From Lichenicoccus sp964247695 (GTDB lineage: Bacteria > Pseudomonadota > Alphaproteobacteria > Acetobacterales > Acetobacteraceae): a stretch of 64,000 nucleotides of DNA. The stretch is from assembly GCA_964247695.1 (NCBI GenBank), contig CAXTVI010000024.1:1-64000 (forward strand), in the 5' to 3' direction. The position numbers and the translations under genes are program-made. Below, piece by piece: positions 27,485 to 37,050 of the stretch (its first letter is position 1; each line of letters starts with the position of its first letter). The notes beneath the pieces were generated by a model, which was not told the DNA's origin, did not search any database, and saw only the letters and a program-made list of their open reading frames with translations.

Positions 27485-30400
27485 ATGATGGACGTGCTAT
27501 CCGGTCGGCTCGCTCCGGAACATCATGGCGGTAGTCTCGTGAACGAAGCACGCATCGAGATGCTCCCGGCCGTCACAAGCGGCGACACGCACACTCTCGA
27601 CCCCGACCCCATCGCGCACAGCCCAACCTGGTCGAAGTTCGACGCAACCTGGTATCTCGGCGAGTATCCCGCGGCAGCCGAGCAGATGCGTGCCGCGGGC
27701 GTGGCCGACCTCGAGACCTTCTATCGCGAGTTCGGAGCCCGCCTCGGGCACTCGCCGAACATGTTCTTCGACGAGGCATTTTATCTCGACACCAACCCGG
27801 ACGTGGCGGCCCTGGTCGTACGTGGAACGATCCGGTCGGGATATTCGCACTATTGTGCCGAAGGTTTCCGAGACCGGTCGCCGCACTGGCTGTTCTCCGA
27901 GAGTTTCTACCTCAGCAGCAATGCCGACATCAGCCGCGGCCTCCTCAACCGGCACGGACTGCTCAACGGATATGACCACTACCTGACGTTCGGCGACCGG
28001 GAGTATCGCAGCGGCCACTGGATGTTCGATGCGATGCTCTACCGGTACAACAAGCCGGAAGCGGATTGCTCGCCCGTCAGTGCAGGGGGCTCGTTCCTGC
28101 AGTTCCTGACCGGCGGCTGCATTGCAGGCTCGTTCGCCCGCGTCTCGTGGTATTTCGATCCGGTATGGTACATGGCGACGCACCCGGATGTCGCAACGGC
28201 CATCGCCGCGGGCGACTATCGGTGCGCGCTGCACCACTACCTGACCAACACGCGGCCACAGGACTTCCAGCCGCTGCAATGGTTTTCCGAGGCATACTAC
28301 GCGGCGACCTATCCGGACGTGCAGGGAGCGGTGGAGAGCGGACGCTTCCGCAACACCTACGAGCACTTTCTCAAGCACGGCGCCGAGGAACGCAGGCGGC
28401 CGCACGCCGACATCGACCTGCTGCATTATTATTGCAGCGGCCGCGTGCAGGCCGATCTCGAGGGAGGCGCCTTTCGCGACGCCTTCGCACACTGGCTGTC
28501 GCGGCTGGCATCCGGTGCGCTCGGCCGCACCGTCGAGCCGATCGCCGAACTGCAGTGCAAGCAGCTGTTCGCACGCGCCGCCGAGGCGATGCTGCCGCAA
28601 CTCGCCCGCGACGGCCTCGACTTCCGCGTGGCGACTGGCGTGGAACCAGCGCTCAGCGTCATCGTGGTGCTGCACAACCAGTTCGCGCTCACCATGATGG
28701 CGATGGCATCCCTGCGGGCGAACTTCCCGGGCCCCATCGAGCTGATCCTGGTGGATTCCGGCTCATCGGACGAGACGCGCCATATCGAGCGGCATATCAG
28801 CGGCGCCAGGCTGATCCGCTTCCCGTACAATGCAGGCTTCGTCGAGAGCTGCAACACCGCCCTCGGCCAGGTCACCGCACCGGCGCTGCTCTATCTCAAC
28901 AACGACCTGCTGCTCGGCATCAATGCCTGTCAGCGCGCCATCGACCGGCTGTTCTCCGAGCCCTCGATCGCCGCCGTCGGCGCCAAATGCATACGCACCA
29001 ATGGCCAGTTGCAGGAAGCGGGCTCCATCATCTGGCGCGACGGCACCACCTATGGATACCTGCGCGACGCCGACCCGAACACGCCGGAAGCCAATTTCCT
29101 GCGCGACGCGGATTTCTGCTCGGGCGCTTTCCTGATGTTCCGAACCACCCTGGTCAGGCAGCTCGGCGGCTTCGACGACGACTACCGGCCCGCCTACTAC
29201 GAGGAGGCCGACCTGTGCGTGCGCCTGCGCAAGGCCGGCTACCGCATCCTCTACGACCCGTCGGTGGTGATCCAGCATTTCGAATACGGCTCGGCCGATG
29301 CCGCCGCATCGAGCCGGCTGATGTTGCGCAACCACAAGATCTTCCTGTCCAAGCACATGGACTGGCTGCGCTACCAGCATCCGCCCCGGCTGCGCAACGC
29401 CGTGCATGCGCGCTCGCCGCGTCCGCGCGCGCGGCCTGGTGACGCCGCATCCGCCGGCCTTGGCGGCGGCGTCGAGAGCCTGCGCATCCTGTTCATCGAG
29501 GACCGCATCCCGCTGCGCAATCTCGGCGCGGGCTATGTCCGCTCCAACGACATCGTCCACAGCATGGCGGCCCTCGGCCATCAGGTCAGCGTGTTCCCGA
29601 TCTACAAGGCCACCGCGAGCCCGATCGAGATCTACCGCGACATGCCGGAGACCGCGGAGATCCTGTACGAGCGCGGCATGGAAGCGCTCCCGGGCTTCAT
29701 CGAGGACCGCGCCGGCTATTTCGACATCGTCTGGATCGGCCGCACCCACAACCTCGAGCGGCTGCTGCCGATCCTGGGCGACGCCTCCTCGTTGCTGCCG
29801 GCGCATGGCTTCGTGCTGGACACCGAGGCGATCGCGGCACCCCGCACCGCCGAGCAGAACCGGGTGCTCGACCTGCCGCAGCCCGACACGCTCGACGAGG
29901 CGCTGAAGCGCGAGCTGGCCTGCGCCTATTTCTGCCAGAAGATCATCGCGGTGAACGAAGCCGACGCGGACCTGGTCCGGCGCGCCGGGCACAGCAACGT
30001 CTCCGTGCTCGGCCATCTCAAGCAGCCGGCGCCGACGCGCGCAACCTGGAGCAAGCGCTGCGGGCTGCTGTTCCTTGGCGCCATCCACGACGCGAACTCG
30101 CCGAACCATGACAGCCTCGAATGGTTCATCGAGCAGGTGCTGCCGCTGCTCGATCGCCGGCTGCCGCCAGACGTCCGCTTCACGGTCGCCGGCTTCGTGC
30201 GGCGCGGGATCGACCTCTCCGCCCTGGGACGCCATCCGCGTGTCGACCTGATCGGCAGCGTCGACGATCTCGAGGCGCTTTACGACCACCACCGCGTGTT
30301 CATCGCCCCCACCCGCTTCGCTGGCGGCATCCCGTTCAAGGTGCACGAGGCCGCCGCCTTCGGGCTGCCGGTCGTCGCCACCGGCCTGCTCTGCAGCCAG

Positions 30401-30628
30401 GTCGGCTGGACCGACCAGGCCGAGATCATGAACGGCGGCACCGACGACCCGGCCCGCTTCGCGGACGGGGTGCTGCGTCTGTACGACGATCCCGAAACCT
30501 GGAACACGGTGCGTCGCGGGGCGTTGCGCCGCCTAGTGCAGGAGAACAGCCAGGCGCTCTACCTCGACAGCCTGCGGGACATCCTGCACGATATGCGAGC
30601 GGGCGGCGGATCGCCGGGGCGGCAGTAA
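27485..30628 (+). CDS. Large two-domain glycosyltransferase with N-terminal WYL/NPDV-type repeats
   Basis: Protein of 1047 residues with three parts. Residues about 40-350 contain five to six degenerate repeats of about 50 residues with an aromatic-rich start and an NPDV/YPDV core followed by HY..G (for example FYLDTNPDVAAL and WYMATHPDVATA). Residues about 388-620 are a GT-A family 2 domain, with LSVIVVLHNQ, the metal-binding region YLNNDLLLG and YYEEADLCVRLRKAG. Residues about 665-1040 are a GT-B domain of the GT4/GT1 type, with LFLGAIHD and PFKVHEAAAFGLPVV. Likely role: cell-surface polysaccharide or protein glycan synthesis. The ribosome site before the ATG is weak. The next gene follows after 15 bases but has an unrelated function. 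Confidence 0.9.
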   Translation: MMDVLSGRLAPEHHGGSLVNEARIEMLPAVTSGDTHTLDPDPIAHSPTWSKFDATWYLGEYPAAAEQMRAAGVADLETFYREFGARLGHSPNMFFDEAFYLDTNPDVAALVVRGTIRSGYSHYCAEGFRDRSPHWLFSESFYLSSNADISRGLLNRHGLLNGYDHYLTFGDREYRSGHWMFDAMLYRYNKPEADCSPVSAGGSFLQFLTGGCIAGSFARVSWYFDPVWYMATHPDVATAIAAGDYRCALHHYLTNTRPQDFQPLQWFSEAYYAATYPDVQGAVESGRFRNTYEHFLKHGAEERRRPHADIDLLHYYCSGRVQADLEGGAFRDAFAHWLSRLASGALGRTVEPIAELQCKQLFARAAEAMLPQLARDGLDFRVATGVEPALSVIVVLHNQFALTMMAMASLRANFPGPIELILVDSGSSDETRHIERHISGARLIRFPYNAGFVESCNTALGQVTAPALLYLNNDLLLGINACQRAIDRLFSEPSIAAVGAKCIRTNGQLQEAGSIIWRDGTTYGYLRDADPNTPEANFLRDADFCSGAFLMFRTTLVRQLGGFDDDYRPAYYEEADLCVRLRKAGYRILYDPSVVIQHFEYGSADAAASSRLMLRNHKIFLSKHMDWLRYQHPPRLRNAVHARSPRPRARPGDAASAGLGGGVESLRILFIEDRIPLRNLGAGYVRSNDIVHSMAALGHQVSVFPIYKATASPIEIYRDMPETAEILYERGMEALPGFIEDRAGYFDIVWIGRTHNLERLLPILGDASSLLPAHGFVLDTEAIAAPRTAEQNRVLDLPQPDTLDEALKRELACAYFCQKIIAVNEADADLVRRAGHSNVSVLGHLKQPAPTRATWSKRCGLLFLGAIHDANSPNHDSLEWFIEQVLPLLDRRLPPDVRFTVAGFVRRGIDLSALGRHPRVDLIGSVDDLEALYDHHRVFIAPTRFAGGIPFKVHEAAAFGLPVVATGLLCSQVGWTDQAEIMNGGTDDPARFADGVLRLYDDPETWNTVRRGALRRLVQENSQALYLDSLRDILHDMRAGGGSPGRQ

Positions 30629-30643
30629 GGCATCGGGTTCTTC

Positions 30644-32023
30644 ATGAGTGCAGACGGCGCAAGCAGGACACTGGCTCACATCGACGCCAACCTGGAACCG
30701 AGCCTCGCGCGCCTGTTCGACCTGCTGCGCATCCCCAGCATCTCCACCCAGCCGGACCACGCCGCCGACTGCAGGCGCGCCGCCGGATGGCTGTCGGACC
30801 TGCTCGGCGGGATGGGCTTCGAGGCCTCGGTGCGCGAGACGCCCGGCCACCCGATCGTGGTGGCACACGACCGCGCTCCCCCGAATCGCCCGCATGTCTT
30901 GTTCTACGGCCACTACGACGTGCAGCCGGTCGATCCGCTGACGCTGTGGGACACGGCGCCGTTCGAGCCCCGCTTGCGCGACGGCGCCATCGTGGCCAGG
31001 GGAGCCTCCGACGACAAGGGCCAGGTGATGACCTTCCTGGAGGCCTGCCGCGCCCTGCGCGAGGCGGAGGGCGGCTTGCCGGTCCGCGTGTCGATCATCC
31101 TGGAGGGCGAGGAGGAGAGCGGCGGCGAGAACCTGCTGCCGTTCCTGAAGGCCAATGCCGACGAGCTGCGTGCCGACATCGCGCTGATCTGCGACACCGG
31201 CATGGTCGGGCGCGAGATCCCGGCGATCACCACCATGCTGCGCGGGCTGGTCGGCGAGGAGATCGTGATCTCGGCCGCCGACCGCGACCTGCATTCGGGC
31301 ATCTTCGGCAATGCCGCCCGCAACCCGATCCATGTCCTCGCCGACATCATCGCAGGCCTGCGCGACGAGGCCGGCCGCGTCACCCTGCCCGGCTTCTATG
31401 ACGGCGTGACCGACGTTCCCGAGCAGGTGCGCGCTGCCTGGAACCGGATCGGCCTGACCGACGAAGCCGCGCTGGGTCCGGTCGGCCTGTCGATCCCGGC
31501 CGGCGAGCGCGGCTACAGCGCGCTCGAGCAGACCTGGGCGCGGCCATCCTGCGAGGTGAACGGCATTTCGGGCGGCTACCAGGAGCCCGGCTTCAAGACC
31601 GTGCTGCCGGCAAAGGCATCGGCCAAGATCTCGTTCCGGCTGGTCGCCGGCCAGGAGCCCGAACGCATCCGGAGCGCCTTCCGCGACTACGTCAGAAGCC
31701 GGATCCCGGGCGACTGCTCCGTCGAGTTCCGCCCGCATGGCGGCTCGCCGGCATGCGCGGTGCCGTTCGACGGCGCCCCGCTGGCGGCTGCCTTGCAGGC
31801 GCTGGGCGAGGAGTGGGGGCGGCCAGCGGTGATCATCGGCTCAGGCGGCTCGATCCCGGTGGTCGGCGAACTGCAGCAGGCACTCGGCATGAACGCTTTG
31901 CTGGTCGGCTTCGCCCGCGACGACGACCGCATCCACTCGCCGAACGAGAAATACGATCTCGACAGCTTTCACCGCGGCATCCGCTCCTGGGCCCGTATCC
32001 TGCACGCGCTGGCGGCGGTCTGA
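30644..32023 (+). CDS. M20 family metallopeptidase / dipeptidase
   Basis: Cytoplasmic zinc di- or aminopeptidase of 459 residues. The M20 motifs are complete: metal His in GHYDVQP, bridging Asp in GASDDKGQ, the catalytic Glu pair in LEGEEESGG, Asp in CDTGM and the last His in DRIHSPNEKYD. The dimerisation lid lies at about 190-320. It resembles the DapE/CNDP-like dipeptidases; the substrate is unknown. It follows the glycosyltransferase by 15 bases and precedes the GH28-like gene by 38 bases on the same strand. Confidence 0.93.
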   Translation: MSADGASRTLAHIDANLEPSLARLFDLLRIPSISTQPDHAADCRRAAGWLSDLLGGMGFEASVRETPGHPIVVAHDRAPPNRPHVLFYGHYDVQPVDPLTLWDTAPFEPRLRDGAIVARGASDDKGQVMTFLEACRALREAEGGLPVRVSIILEGEEESGGENLLPFLKANADELRADIALICDTGMVGREIPAITTMLRGLVGEEIVISAADRDLHSGIFGNAARNPIHVLADIIAGLRDEAGRVTLPGFYDGVTDVPEQVRAAWNRIGLTDEAALGPVGLSIPAGERGYSALEQTWARPSCEVNGISGGYQEPGFKTVLPAKASAKISFRLVAGQEPERIRSAFRDYVRSRIPGDCSVEFRPHGGSPACAVPFDGAPLAAALQALGEEWGRPAVIIGSGGSIPVVGELQQALGMNALLVGFARDDDRIHSPNEKYDLDSFHRGIRSWARILHALAAV

Positions 32024-32061
32024 CCAGGCTGCACGCGGTCGCGGTCGCCGGGAAGCCGCCG

Positions 32062-33657
32062 ATGACCATCACGCGACGTCACCTGCTCGGAGCCACCGGC
32101 GTGTTCCTGGGTGCCGGGACACCCCTGGCGCACGCCGCGACGGGCGCCGACGCCGGCACCCTCGACGTACGGCACTACGGGGCCGCCGGGAACGGGCAGG
32201 CGATCGACAGCCCGGCGATCAACCGTGCGATCGATGACGCGGCCTCGCGCGGTGGTGGTGGCGTGCTGTTGCCAGCCGGGACCTACCTGTGCTTCTCGAT
32301 CCGGCTCAGGAGCGGCGTGACGCTGCTGCTGGAGACCGGCGCCACGATCAAGGCGGCCACCGTGCCGCGCAACGGCATGAGGTCCGGCGGCTTCGATGCG
32401 GCCGAAAGCAACGCCCCCTGGGAGGCCTACCAGGATTTCGGCCACAACCACTGGCACAACAGCCTGATCTGGGGTGAGAACCTGCGCGACGTCGCGATCC
32501 TCGGGCCCGGCCTGATCGACGGGTCGGCGCTGAGCCGGACCTATGACTGGGACAGCGGCTTGCCGCTGGTGCGGGCACCCGGCGTCGCCAACAAGACGAT
32601 CGCGCTGAAGAACTGCCACAACGTCACGCTGCGGGACTTCGCCATCCTGCGCGGCGGACATTTCGGGATCCTCGCGACCGGTGTCGACAACCTGGTGATC
32701 GAGGCGCTGCGCATCGACACCGGTCGCGACGGCATGGACATCGATTGCTGCCGCAATGTCGCGATCTCGAACTGCTTCGTGAACTCGCCCGAGGATGACG
32801 GGATCTGTCTCAAGAGCTCGTACGCGCTCGGCTACGCGCGCTTGACCGAGAACGTGTCGATCACCGGCTGCCACGTGACCGGCGGCTATCTCGTCGGCAG
32901 CCTGCTCGACGGCACGTTCCGGCGCTTCGACCGGATCAATGGCGGCGAGCGCGCCTATACCGGGCGGATCAAGGCGGGAACCGAGAGCAACGGCGGCTAC
33001 CGCAACATCACCGTCACCGGCTGCACCTTCGAGACCTGCCGCGGATTCGCGCTGGAAACCGTCGATGGCGGCCTCTGCGAGGACGTGACGTTCTCGGGCA
33101 ACACGATGCGCGACATCCGCAACGCGCCGCCGCTCTACCTGCGTATCGGCGCCCGCATGCGGGGGCCTGCTGGCGTGCCGGTCGGCAGCATGCGTCGCAT
33201 CCTGATCAGCGATCTCGTGTGCCAGGCGACCAGTCCGATGCCGTCGATCCTGGCCGGACTTCCGGACCACGGGATCGAGGATGTGCGGATCGACAACGTG
33301 GTGATCCAGGCGCCTGGCGGAGGAAGCGCTGCCATGGCTTCGATGCCGGTTCCGGAGGACCCCGGGGGCTATCCCGAGCCGCGCCGGATGGGCACGCTCC
33401 CGGCTTCCGGGTTCTTCATGCGGCATGTGCGCAACCTGGAGATGAGCAACGTCGAGATCGAGTTCGACGCCCCGGACGCACGACCGGTCTTCGCGATGGA
33501 CGATGTGACCGGTGCCGATCTCTTTCGTCTGTCCACAGCCGGGCGAGGCCAGGCGCCTGCCTTTTCGCTGTCCGGGGTGGCCGCATTCTCGGTATCCGGC
33601 AGCCGCGGCATCCCGGACCGGTCGGTCACCCGCACCGATCACCCGATGAGCTTCTGA
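32062..33657 (+). CDS. Glycoside hydrolase family 28-like protein (polygalacturonase fold), Tat-exported
   Basis: Predicted secreted right-handed beta-helix enzyme of 531 residues. The N-terminus TRRHLLGATG is a good twin-arginine signal with cleavage near AHAA. The pectate-lyase/GH28 start DVRHYGAAGNGQAIDSPAI and the catalytic Asp region (RDGMDID, then PEDDGICLKS, about 225-255) match rhamnogalacturonase-like GH28 proteins. The final catalytic site is seen as GTESNGGYRNI. The ATG at 32062 is chosen because it starts the signal peptide. It probably cleaves plant pectin-type or similar acidic glycans; the exact substrate is unknown. It converges on the FMN dehydrogenase gene. Confidence 0.88.
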   Translation: MTITRRHLLGATGVFLGAGTPLAHAATGADAGTLDVRHYGAAGNGQAIDSPAINRAIDDAASRGGGGVLLPAGTYLCFSIRLRSGVTLLLETGATIKAATVPRNGMRSGGFDAAESNAPWEAYQDFGHNHWHNSLIWGENLRDVAILGPGLIDGSALSRTYDWDSGLPLVRAPGVANKTIALKNCHNVTLRDFAILRGGHFGILATGVDNLVIEALRIDTGRDGMDIDCCRNVAISNCFVNSPEDDGICLKSSYALGYARLTENVSITGCHVTGGYLVGSLLDGTFRRFDRINGGERAYTGRIKAGTESNGGYRNITVTGCTFETCRGFALETVDGGLCEDVTFSGNTMRDIRNAPPLYLRIGARMRGPAGVPVGSMRRILISDLVCQATSPMPSILAGLPDHGIEDVRIDNVVIQAPGGGSAAMASMPVPEDPGGYPEPRRMGTLPASGFFMRHVRNLEMSNVEIEFDAPDARPVFAMDDVTGADLFRLSTAGRGQAPAFSLSGVAAFSVSGSRGIPDRSVTRTDHPMSF

Positions 33658-33658
33658 T

Positions 33659-33672
33659 CGACCTTTCGGTCG
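33659..33672. terminator. Short hairpin between convergent genes
   Basis: CGACC and GGTCG pair across a 4-base loop and fill the 15-base gap between the GH28-like gene (+) and the FMN dehydrogenase gene (-). There is no T-run; a bidirectional terminator is possible only. Confidence 0.3.
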
Positions 33673-34893
33673 TCAGCGCAGAACGCTTCCATCCACCTGT
33701 TCAATCGCATTCAGGCCCAACAGGGCAAGATCCGTATCGATCTCGTTGCGGAGCAGCTTGATCGCGTGCTCGACGCCGGCCTCGCCGGCAAGTGCTGCTG
33801 CGAACAGGAACGGCCGTCCGATCAGGACGCAGTGCGCGCCGAGCGCCAGCGCCTTCAGCACGTCGGTGCCGCGTCGGAAGCCGCTATCGGCGAACACCGT
33901 CATCTCGCCGCTCTCGCTGCGTATCTCCGGCAGCACGTCCATCGGCGACACCGCCCCGTCGAGCTGCCGGCCGCCATGGTTCGAGACCACGATGCCGTCC
34001 ACGCCGCTCTCGCGGGCGATCCGCGCATCCTCCTTCGACAGGATGCCCTTGAGCACGAACTTGCCCTTCCAGTGACGCCGGATCAGCTCGGCCTGCTCCC
34101 AGGCAAAGGCGGCATGACCGGTGACGCCGCCCAGCGAACGCGAGAAGATCGTCGGGCGCTGCACCGGATCGATGTTGCTGATCGCCGGCACGCCCCGCCG
34201 CAGGATCGTGCGCAGCCCGGTTCCGGCCAGCCAGCGCGGATGACACAGCCCGTCGAGGCTAAGGCGCGGCGTCGGACGCAACGGCATCGTATAGCCGGTG
34301 CGTATGTTGTTCTCGCGGTTCGAGCCGACCGGCACGTCCACCGTCAGCATGAACACATCGAACCCCGCGGCCGCGACGCGGTCGCACATGCCGCGTATGT
34401 TGTCCGGCTCCGGCTTCTGGTACGCGGCGAACCAGGCATGCGGATTGGTTCGCGCCAGTTCCTCCAGCGGCGTGATTGAGTTGGCACTCAGAATGAACGG
34501 GATGTTCGCCTCGCGCGCCGCGCGTGCCATGCGGTTGTCGGCGTCGTATCCGACAACGGCGGACGCACCCATCGGCGCGATCGCGAACGGCGCCGCGTAG
34601 GTGCGGCCGAACAACGTCGTGGCCGTGCTGCGTTGCGAGACGTCGCGCAGGATGCGGGTGACGAAACGCCAGCGGGCGAAGACCTCGCGGTTGTGACGCT
34701 GCGATCCGCCGGACTCGGCACCTCCGGCGACGTAGCCGAACACCGCCCGTGGCAGACGATGCTCCACCAGGCGTTCGAAATCTTCGAGGTTCAGCGCATG
34801 CCGGAGCAGATGCCGGTGGCGCCGCGGCCGCTGGCCGGAGGCGAACTCCGACCGATGCGTCGCCGGGTTTCCGGTGGCGGCGTGACTAGACAT
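33673..34893 (-). CDS. FMN-dependent alpha-hydroxyacid dehydrogenase (lactate dehydrogenase-like)
   Basis: Flavoprotein of 406 residues that oxidises an L-2-hydroxyacid such as lactate and passes electrons to the respiratory chain. FMN and substrate motifs are complete: the N-terminal FGYVAGGAES, APMGASAVVGYD, LTVDVPVGSNRE, LKGILSKEDA, the catalytic His-Arg in SNHGGRQLDG (about 285-295) and the phosphate site GFRRGTDVLKALALGA. Close relatives include LldD and mandelate dehydrogenase, so the substrate is not certain. No lactate permease or regulator is adjacent. Confidence 0.92.
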   Translation of the reverse strand: MSSHAATGNPATHRSEFASGQRPRRHRHLLRHALNLEDFERLVEHRLPRAVFGYVAGGAESGGSQRHNREVFARWRFVTRILRDVSQRSTATTLFGRTYAAPFAIAPMGASAVVGYDADNRMARAAREANIPFILSANSITPLEELARTNPHAWFAAYQKPEPDNIRGMCDRVAAAGFDVFMLTVDVPVGSNRENNIRTGYTMPLRPTPRLSLDGLCHPRWLAGTGLRTILRRGVPAISNIDPVQRPTIFSRSLGGVTGHAAFAWEQAELIRRHWKGKFVLKGILSKEDARIARESGVDGIVVSNHGGRQLDGAVSPMDVLPEIRSESGEMTVFADSGFRRGTDVLKALALGAHCVLIGRPFLFAAALAGEAGVEHAIKLLRNEIDTDLALLGLNAIEQVDGSVLR

Positions 34894-34918
34894 GGCTTGG
34901 TCCCCGGGGGTTCAGGCG

Positions 34919-35371
34919 TCAGCCGTCGGGCGGCTCGGCCTCGATGATCGAAACCTTGCCGTCTCGTTCGACCACTGCATACTTGATCTGTTCGAGGCGC
35001 TGCAGCCCACGCTGGCGAACTGCCGACATGACGTCCGGCCGCTGCACGCGCAGGCGCTTCATCCGCTTCTCGTGCCAGCGTCCGTGCTCGAAGATCACCA
35101 CCGGTGTGCCATCGACGAGGCGTCCGAACCAGTCGTAGCGGCCCTTCAGGATCGAAACCAGGATGTGCATCAGGCCGATCGTGCAGATCGCGCTGTAGCT
35201 GGCAACGAAGGAATGGTCCTCGCCGATCACCGCGGTAATGGTTATGCCCGCGAACAGGAACAGCACGATCAGGTCGAACGGCGCCAGCTGGCTCACCGTG
35301 CGACGGCCGATCAGTCGCACCGCGATCAGAAGCGTCCAGTATGCAATGGCGGCGCGGATGACGACGCTCAC
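34919..35371 (-). CDS. YetF-type (DUF421) membrane protein
   Basis: Membrane protein of 150 residues. The N-terminal half has hydrophobic segments at about 8-22, 33-50 and 57-75 with the family motif LIGRRTVSQLAPFDLIV. The C-terminal half is the soluble DUF421 domain, with DGTPVVIFEHGRW and a final VSIIEAEPP strand. Function is not established. It starts 22 bases after the 171-residue membrane protein gene, so the two probably form an operon. Confidence 0.85.
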   Translation of the reverse strand: MSVVIRAAIAYWTLLIAVRLIGRRTVSQLAPFDLIVLFLFAGITITAVIGEDHSFVASYSAICTIGLMHILVSILKGRYDWFGRLVDGTPVVIFEHGRWHEKRMKRLRVQRPDVMSAVRQRGLQRLEQIKYAVVERDGKVSIIEAEPPDG

Positions 35372-35393
35372 ACGAGCACCCGCCGGGTGACCT

Positions 35394-35909
35394 TCATGGC
35401 AGCACCCACTGGGTCCAGCTCAGCTTGACCCCGTTGCCGTCCCGCGCCAGCAGGCTGACCGGCCCGACCGCGCCCGGCTTCGCCATCACCCGCACCAGGA
35501 CGTCGGAAGCCCCGGGCGGCAGCGGGAAGCTGAGCACCATTCCCGCATGGGTGGCCTGCGACCGCAAGGGCTGCGGCGAGATCTGCTGCAGCCCGAACGG
35601 CTCGACGAAGCTGGAGCTAAGGAACAGGTGGGTGATGTCCGCCCCGGCATGTTCGGAACCGATATGGAAGGTGATCTGGGTGCCGGTGCCGTAGCGGACG
35701 GTCGGCTCGTAATCGACGTGCAGGGCACCAGGCGACGCATATCTTGTTTGGTGGTCGAGCGGCCCGTTGCCGAGCAGCCCGGCCACCGCCGCCAGCACGA
35801 AGAGCAGCATGAGCACCCGGCCGGCCATTTCGGCCCGGTGCCAGCGCAACTCGAAGTCGGCGTTGAAGCCGACTTCGAGTTCATCATTGACGGGTTCGGC
35901 GCCGCGCAT
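35394..35909 (-). CDS. Hypothetical single-pass membrane protein
   Basis: Predicted protein of 171 residues with a cytoplasmic start, one transmembrane segment (about 30-50, LMLLFVLAAVAGLLG) and a periplasmic beta-rich domain. No motif is recognised. It precedes the YetF-type gene by 22 bases, which suggests a shared function at the membrane. The ATG at 35909 is the most probable start, though a longer frame continues upstream. Confidence 0.7.
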   Translation of the reverse strand: MRGAEPVNDELEVGFNADFELRWHRAEMAGRVLMLLFVLAAVAGLLGNGPLDHQTRYASPGALHVDYEPTVRYGTGTQITFHIGSEHAGADITHLFLSSSFVEPFGLQQISPQPLRSQATHAGMVLSFPLPPGASDVLVRVMAKPGAVGPVSLLARDGNGVKLSWTQWVLP

Positions 35910-35991
35910 CGTGTCCACCGGTTGAAGCCAGCGGCCAAACCCGTTCCCGCCAATCCGGTTGCCTGCGCCGACGCCTTTTGATGCGGACCTC

Positions 35992-36600
35992 TCAGAGGCG
36001 GCGGCTACGCTCCGCCTCGAGCTGCTCGGGGGTGTAGTGCGCGGCGTTGTCGTCGAAGCGCTCCCAGCCGGTTGTCCGGTAGTCCGCCCGCCGCGCATCG
36101 AGGTCGACCGCCTTCGCCTGCCGCCCGGCGAAGATCTCCTCGATGATGGCCGTCTGGCTGTCGTCGCCCCGCACGCTCACAAGCGTACCGCCCCGTCGCA
36201 CGCCTTCCGCATAGGCGTGCGCGTGCTCTTCCGGAACGCCGGCATGCACCAGCGAGCCGAGCAGGCCGCCGCCGGCGGCACCGATACCGGCGCCGGTCAG
36301 CGTCGCTACCAGCCAGCCAGCCGCCACGACCGGTCCGACGCCCGGAATGGCGAGCAGACCGAGGCCGGTCAGCAGGCCGACACCGGTGCCCACGAGGGTT
36401 CCGGTCGTGGCGCCGGTTCCGGCACGCGTCGTGTCCGCGTCATGCACGCCCGTCGTTGCCGTCGCGGCATGCCGGTCATCGATGTTGTTGCCGACGATGC
36501 TGATATCCGTATGCGGCACGCCGGCCGCCTCCAGCGCCGCGACCGTCTGACGGGCGTCGTCGTAGTTGTCATAGAGATGGTTGAACGTGCGTATGGCCAT
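35992..36600 (-). CDS. YflT-like general stress protein with a glycine-rich membrane segment
   Basis: Protein of 202 residues. Residues 1-40 (RTFNHLYDNYDDARQTVAAL) look like the YflT/GS17M fold. The middle (about 70-125) is a long Gly/Ala hydrophobic stretch, and a second alpha/beta half (HAHAYAEGVRRGGTLVSVR) follows. Proteins with this layout are linked to general stress in other bacteria. It lies within a group of stress-type genes on the same strand (secreted protein, DUF2382 protein). A role in envelope stress is inferred only. Confidence 0.75.
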   Translation of the reverse strand: MAIRTFNHLYDNYDDARQTVAALEAAGVPHTDISIVGNNIDDRHAATATTGVHDADTTRAGTGATTGTLVGTGVGLLTGLGLLAIPGVGPVVAAGWLVATLTGAGIGAAGGGLLGSLVHAGVPEEHAHAYAEGVRRGGTLVSVRGDDSQTAIIEEIFAGRQAKAVDLDARRADYRTTGWERFDDNAAHYTPEQLEAERSRRL

Positions 36601-36642
36601 GCAGGCCTCCTGTATCGAATGATTTCGCGACGATGGACGTGG

Positions 36643-36984
36643 TTATTGCTGCTGGCCGACATTGCCCTTGTAGTCGAGCCACACACGGACCTGCTGGCCG
36701 TCCCTGGTGCCCTGGCCCCACCAGATGCCGTTGCCGTCCTTATGCAGGGCGACCACCTTCTGGAACCCGTGGCTCTCGATGCGTCGGACGGCTTGGCCAT
36801 GGCTGAACGAGTTGGCACCATGCGCCGGCTGCGGCGCATCGGCGCCGGTCGTCGCGACAGCCTGGTTGCTGTTGCCGCTCGCCGCCGCGGTGCCGTTGCT
36901 CTGCGTCGTCTGTGCCGATGCGGCACTCGCAATCAACGGTGCAGCGATCAGCGTCGCGGCGAGAGAGAGAGGAAGAAGTCGCAT
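36643..36984 (-). CDS. Small secreted protein of unknown function
   Basis: Predicted exported protein of 113 residues. A Sec signal peptide (LPLSLAATLIAAPLIASAASA) is followed by a low-complexity Ser/Asn/Gln-rich stretch and a small domain (about 60-110) with GFQKVVALHKDGNGIWWG that resembles PepSY-like or SH3-like small domains. No firm family. It lies 42 bases upstream of the YflT-like gene. Confidence 0.75.
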   Translation of the reverse strand: MRLLPLSLAATLIAAPLIASAASAQTTQSNGTAAASGNSNQAVATTGADAPQPAHGANSFSHGQAVRRIESHGFQKVVALHKDGNGIWWGQGTRDGQQVRVWLDYKGNVGQQQ

Positions 36985-37050
36985 GGTCCGGATCCTTGTG
37001 TGATGCCGGCGGCAATGCGCCGCCGGAGAGAAAGTCTTGATGAGATCGGC

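Noticed and set aside
28763..30346. A 527-codon frame opposite the large glycosyltransferase
   Set aside because: The plus-strand frame has complete GT2 and GT-B motifs; this is an antisense shadow.
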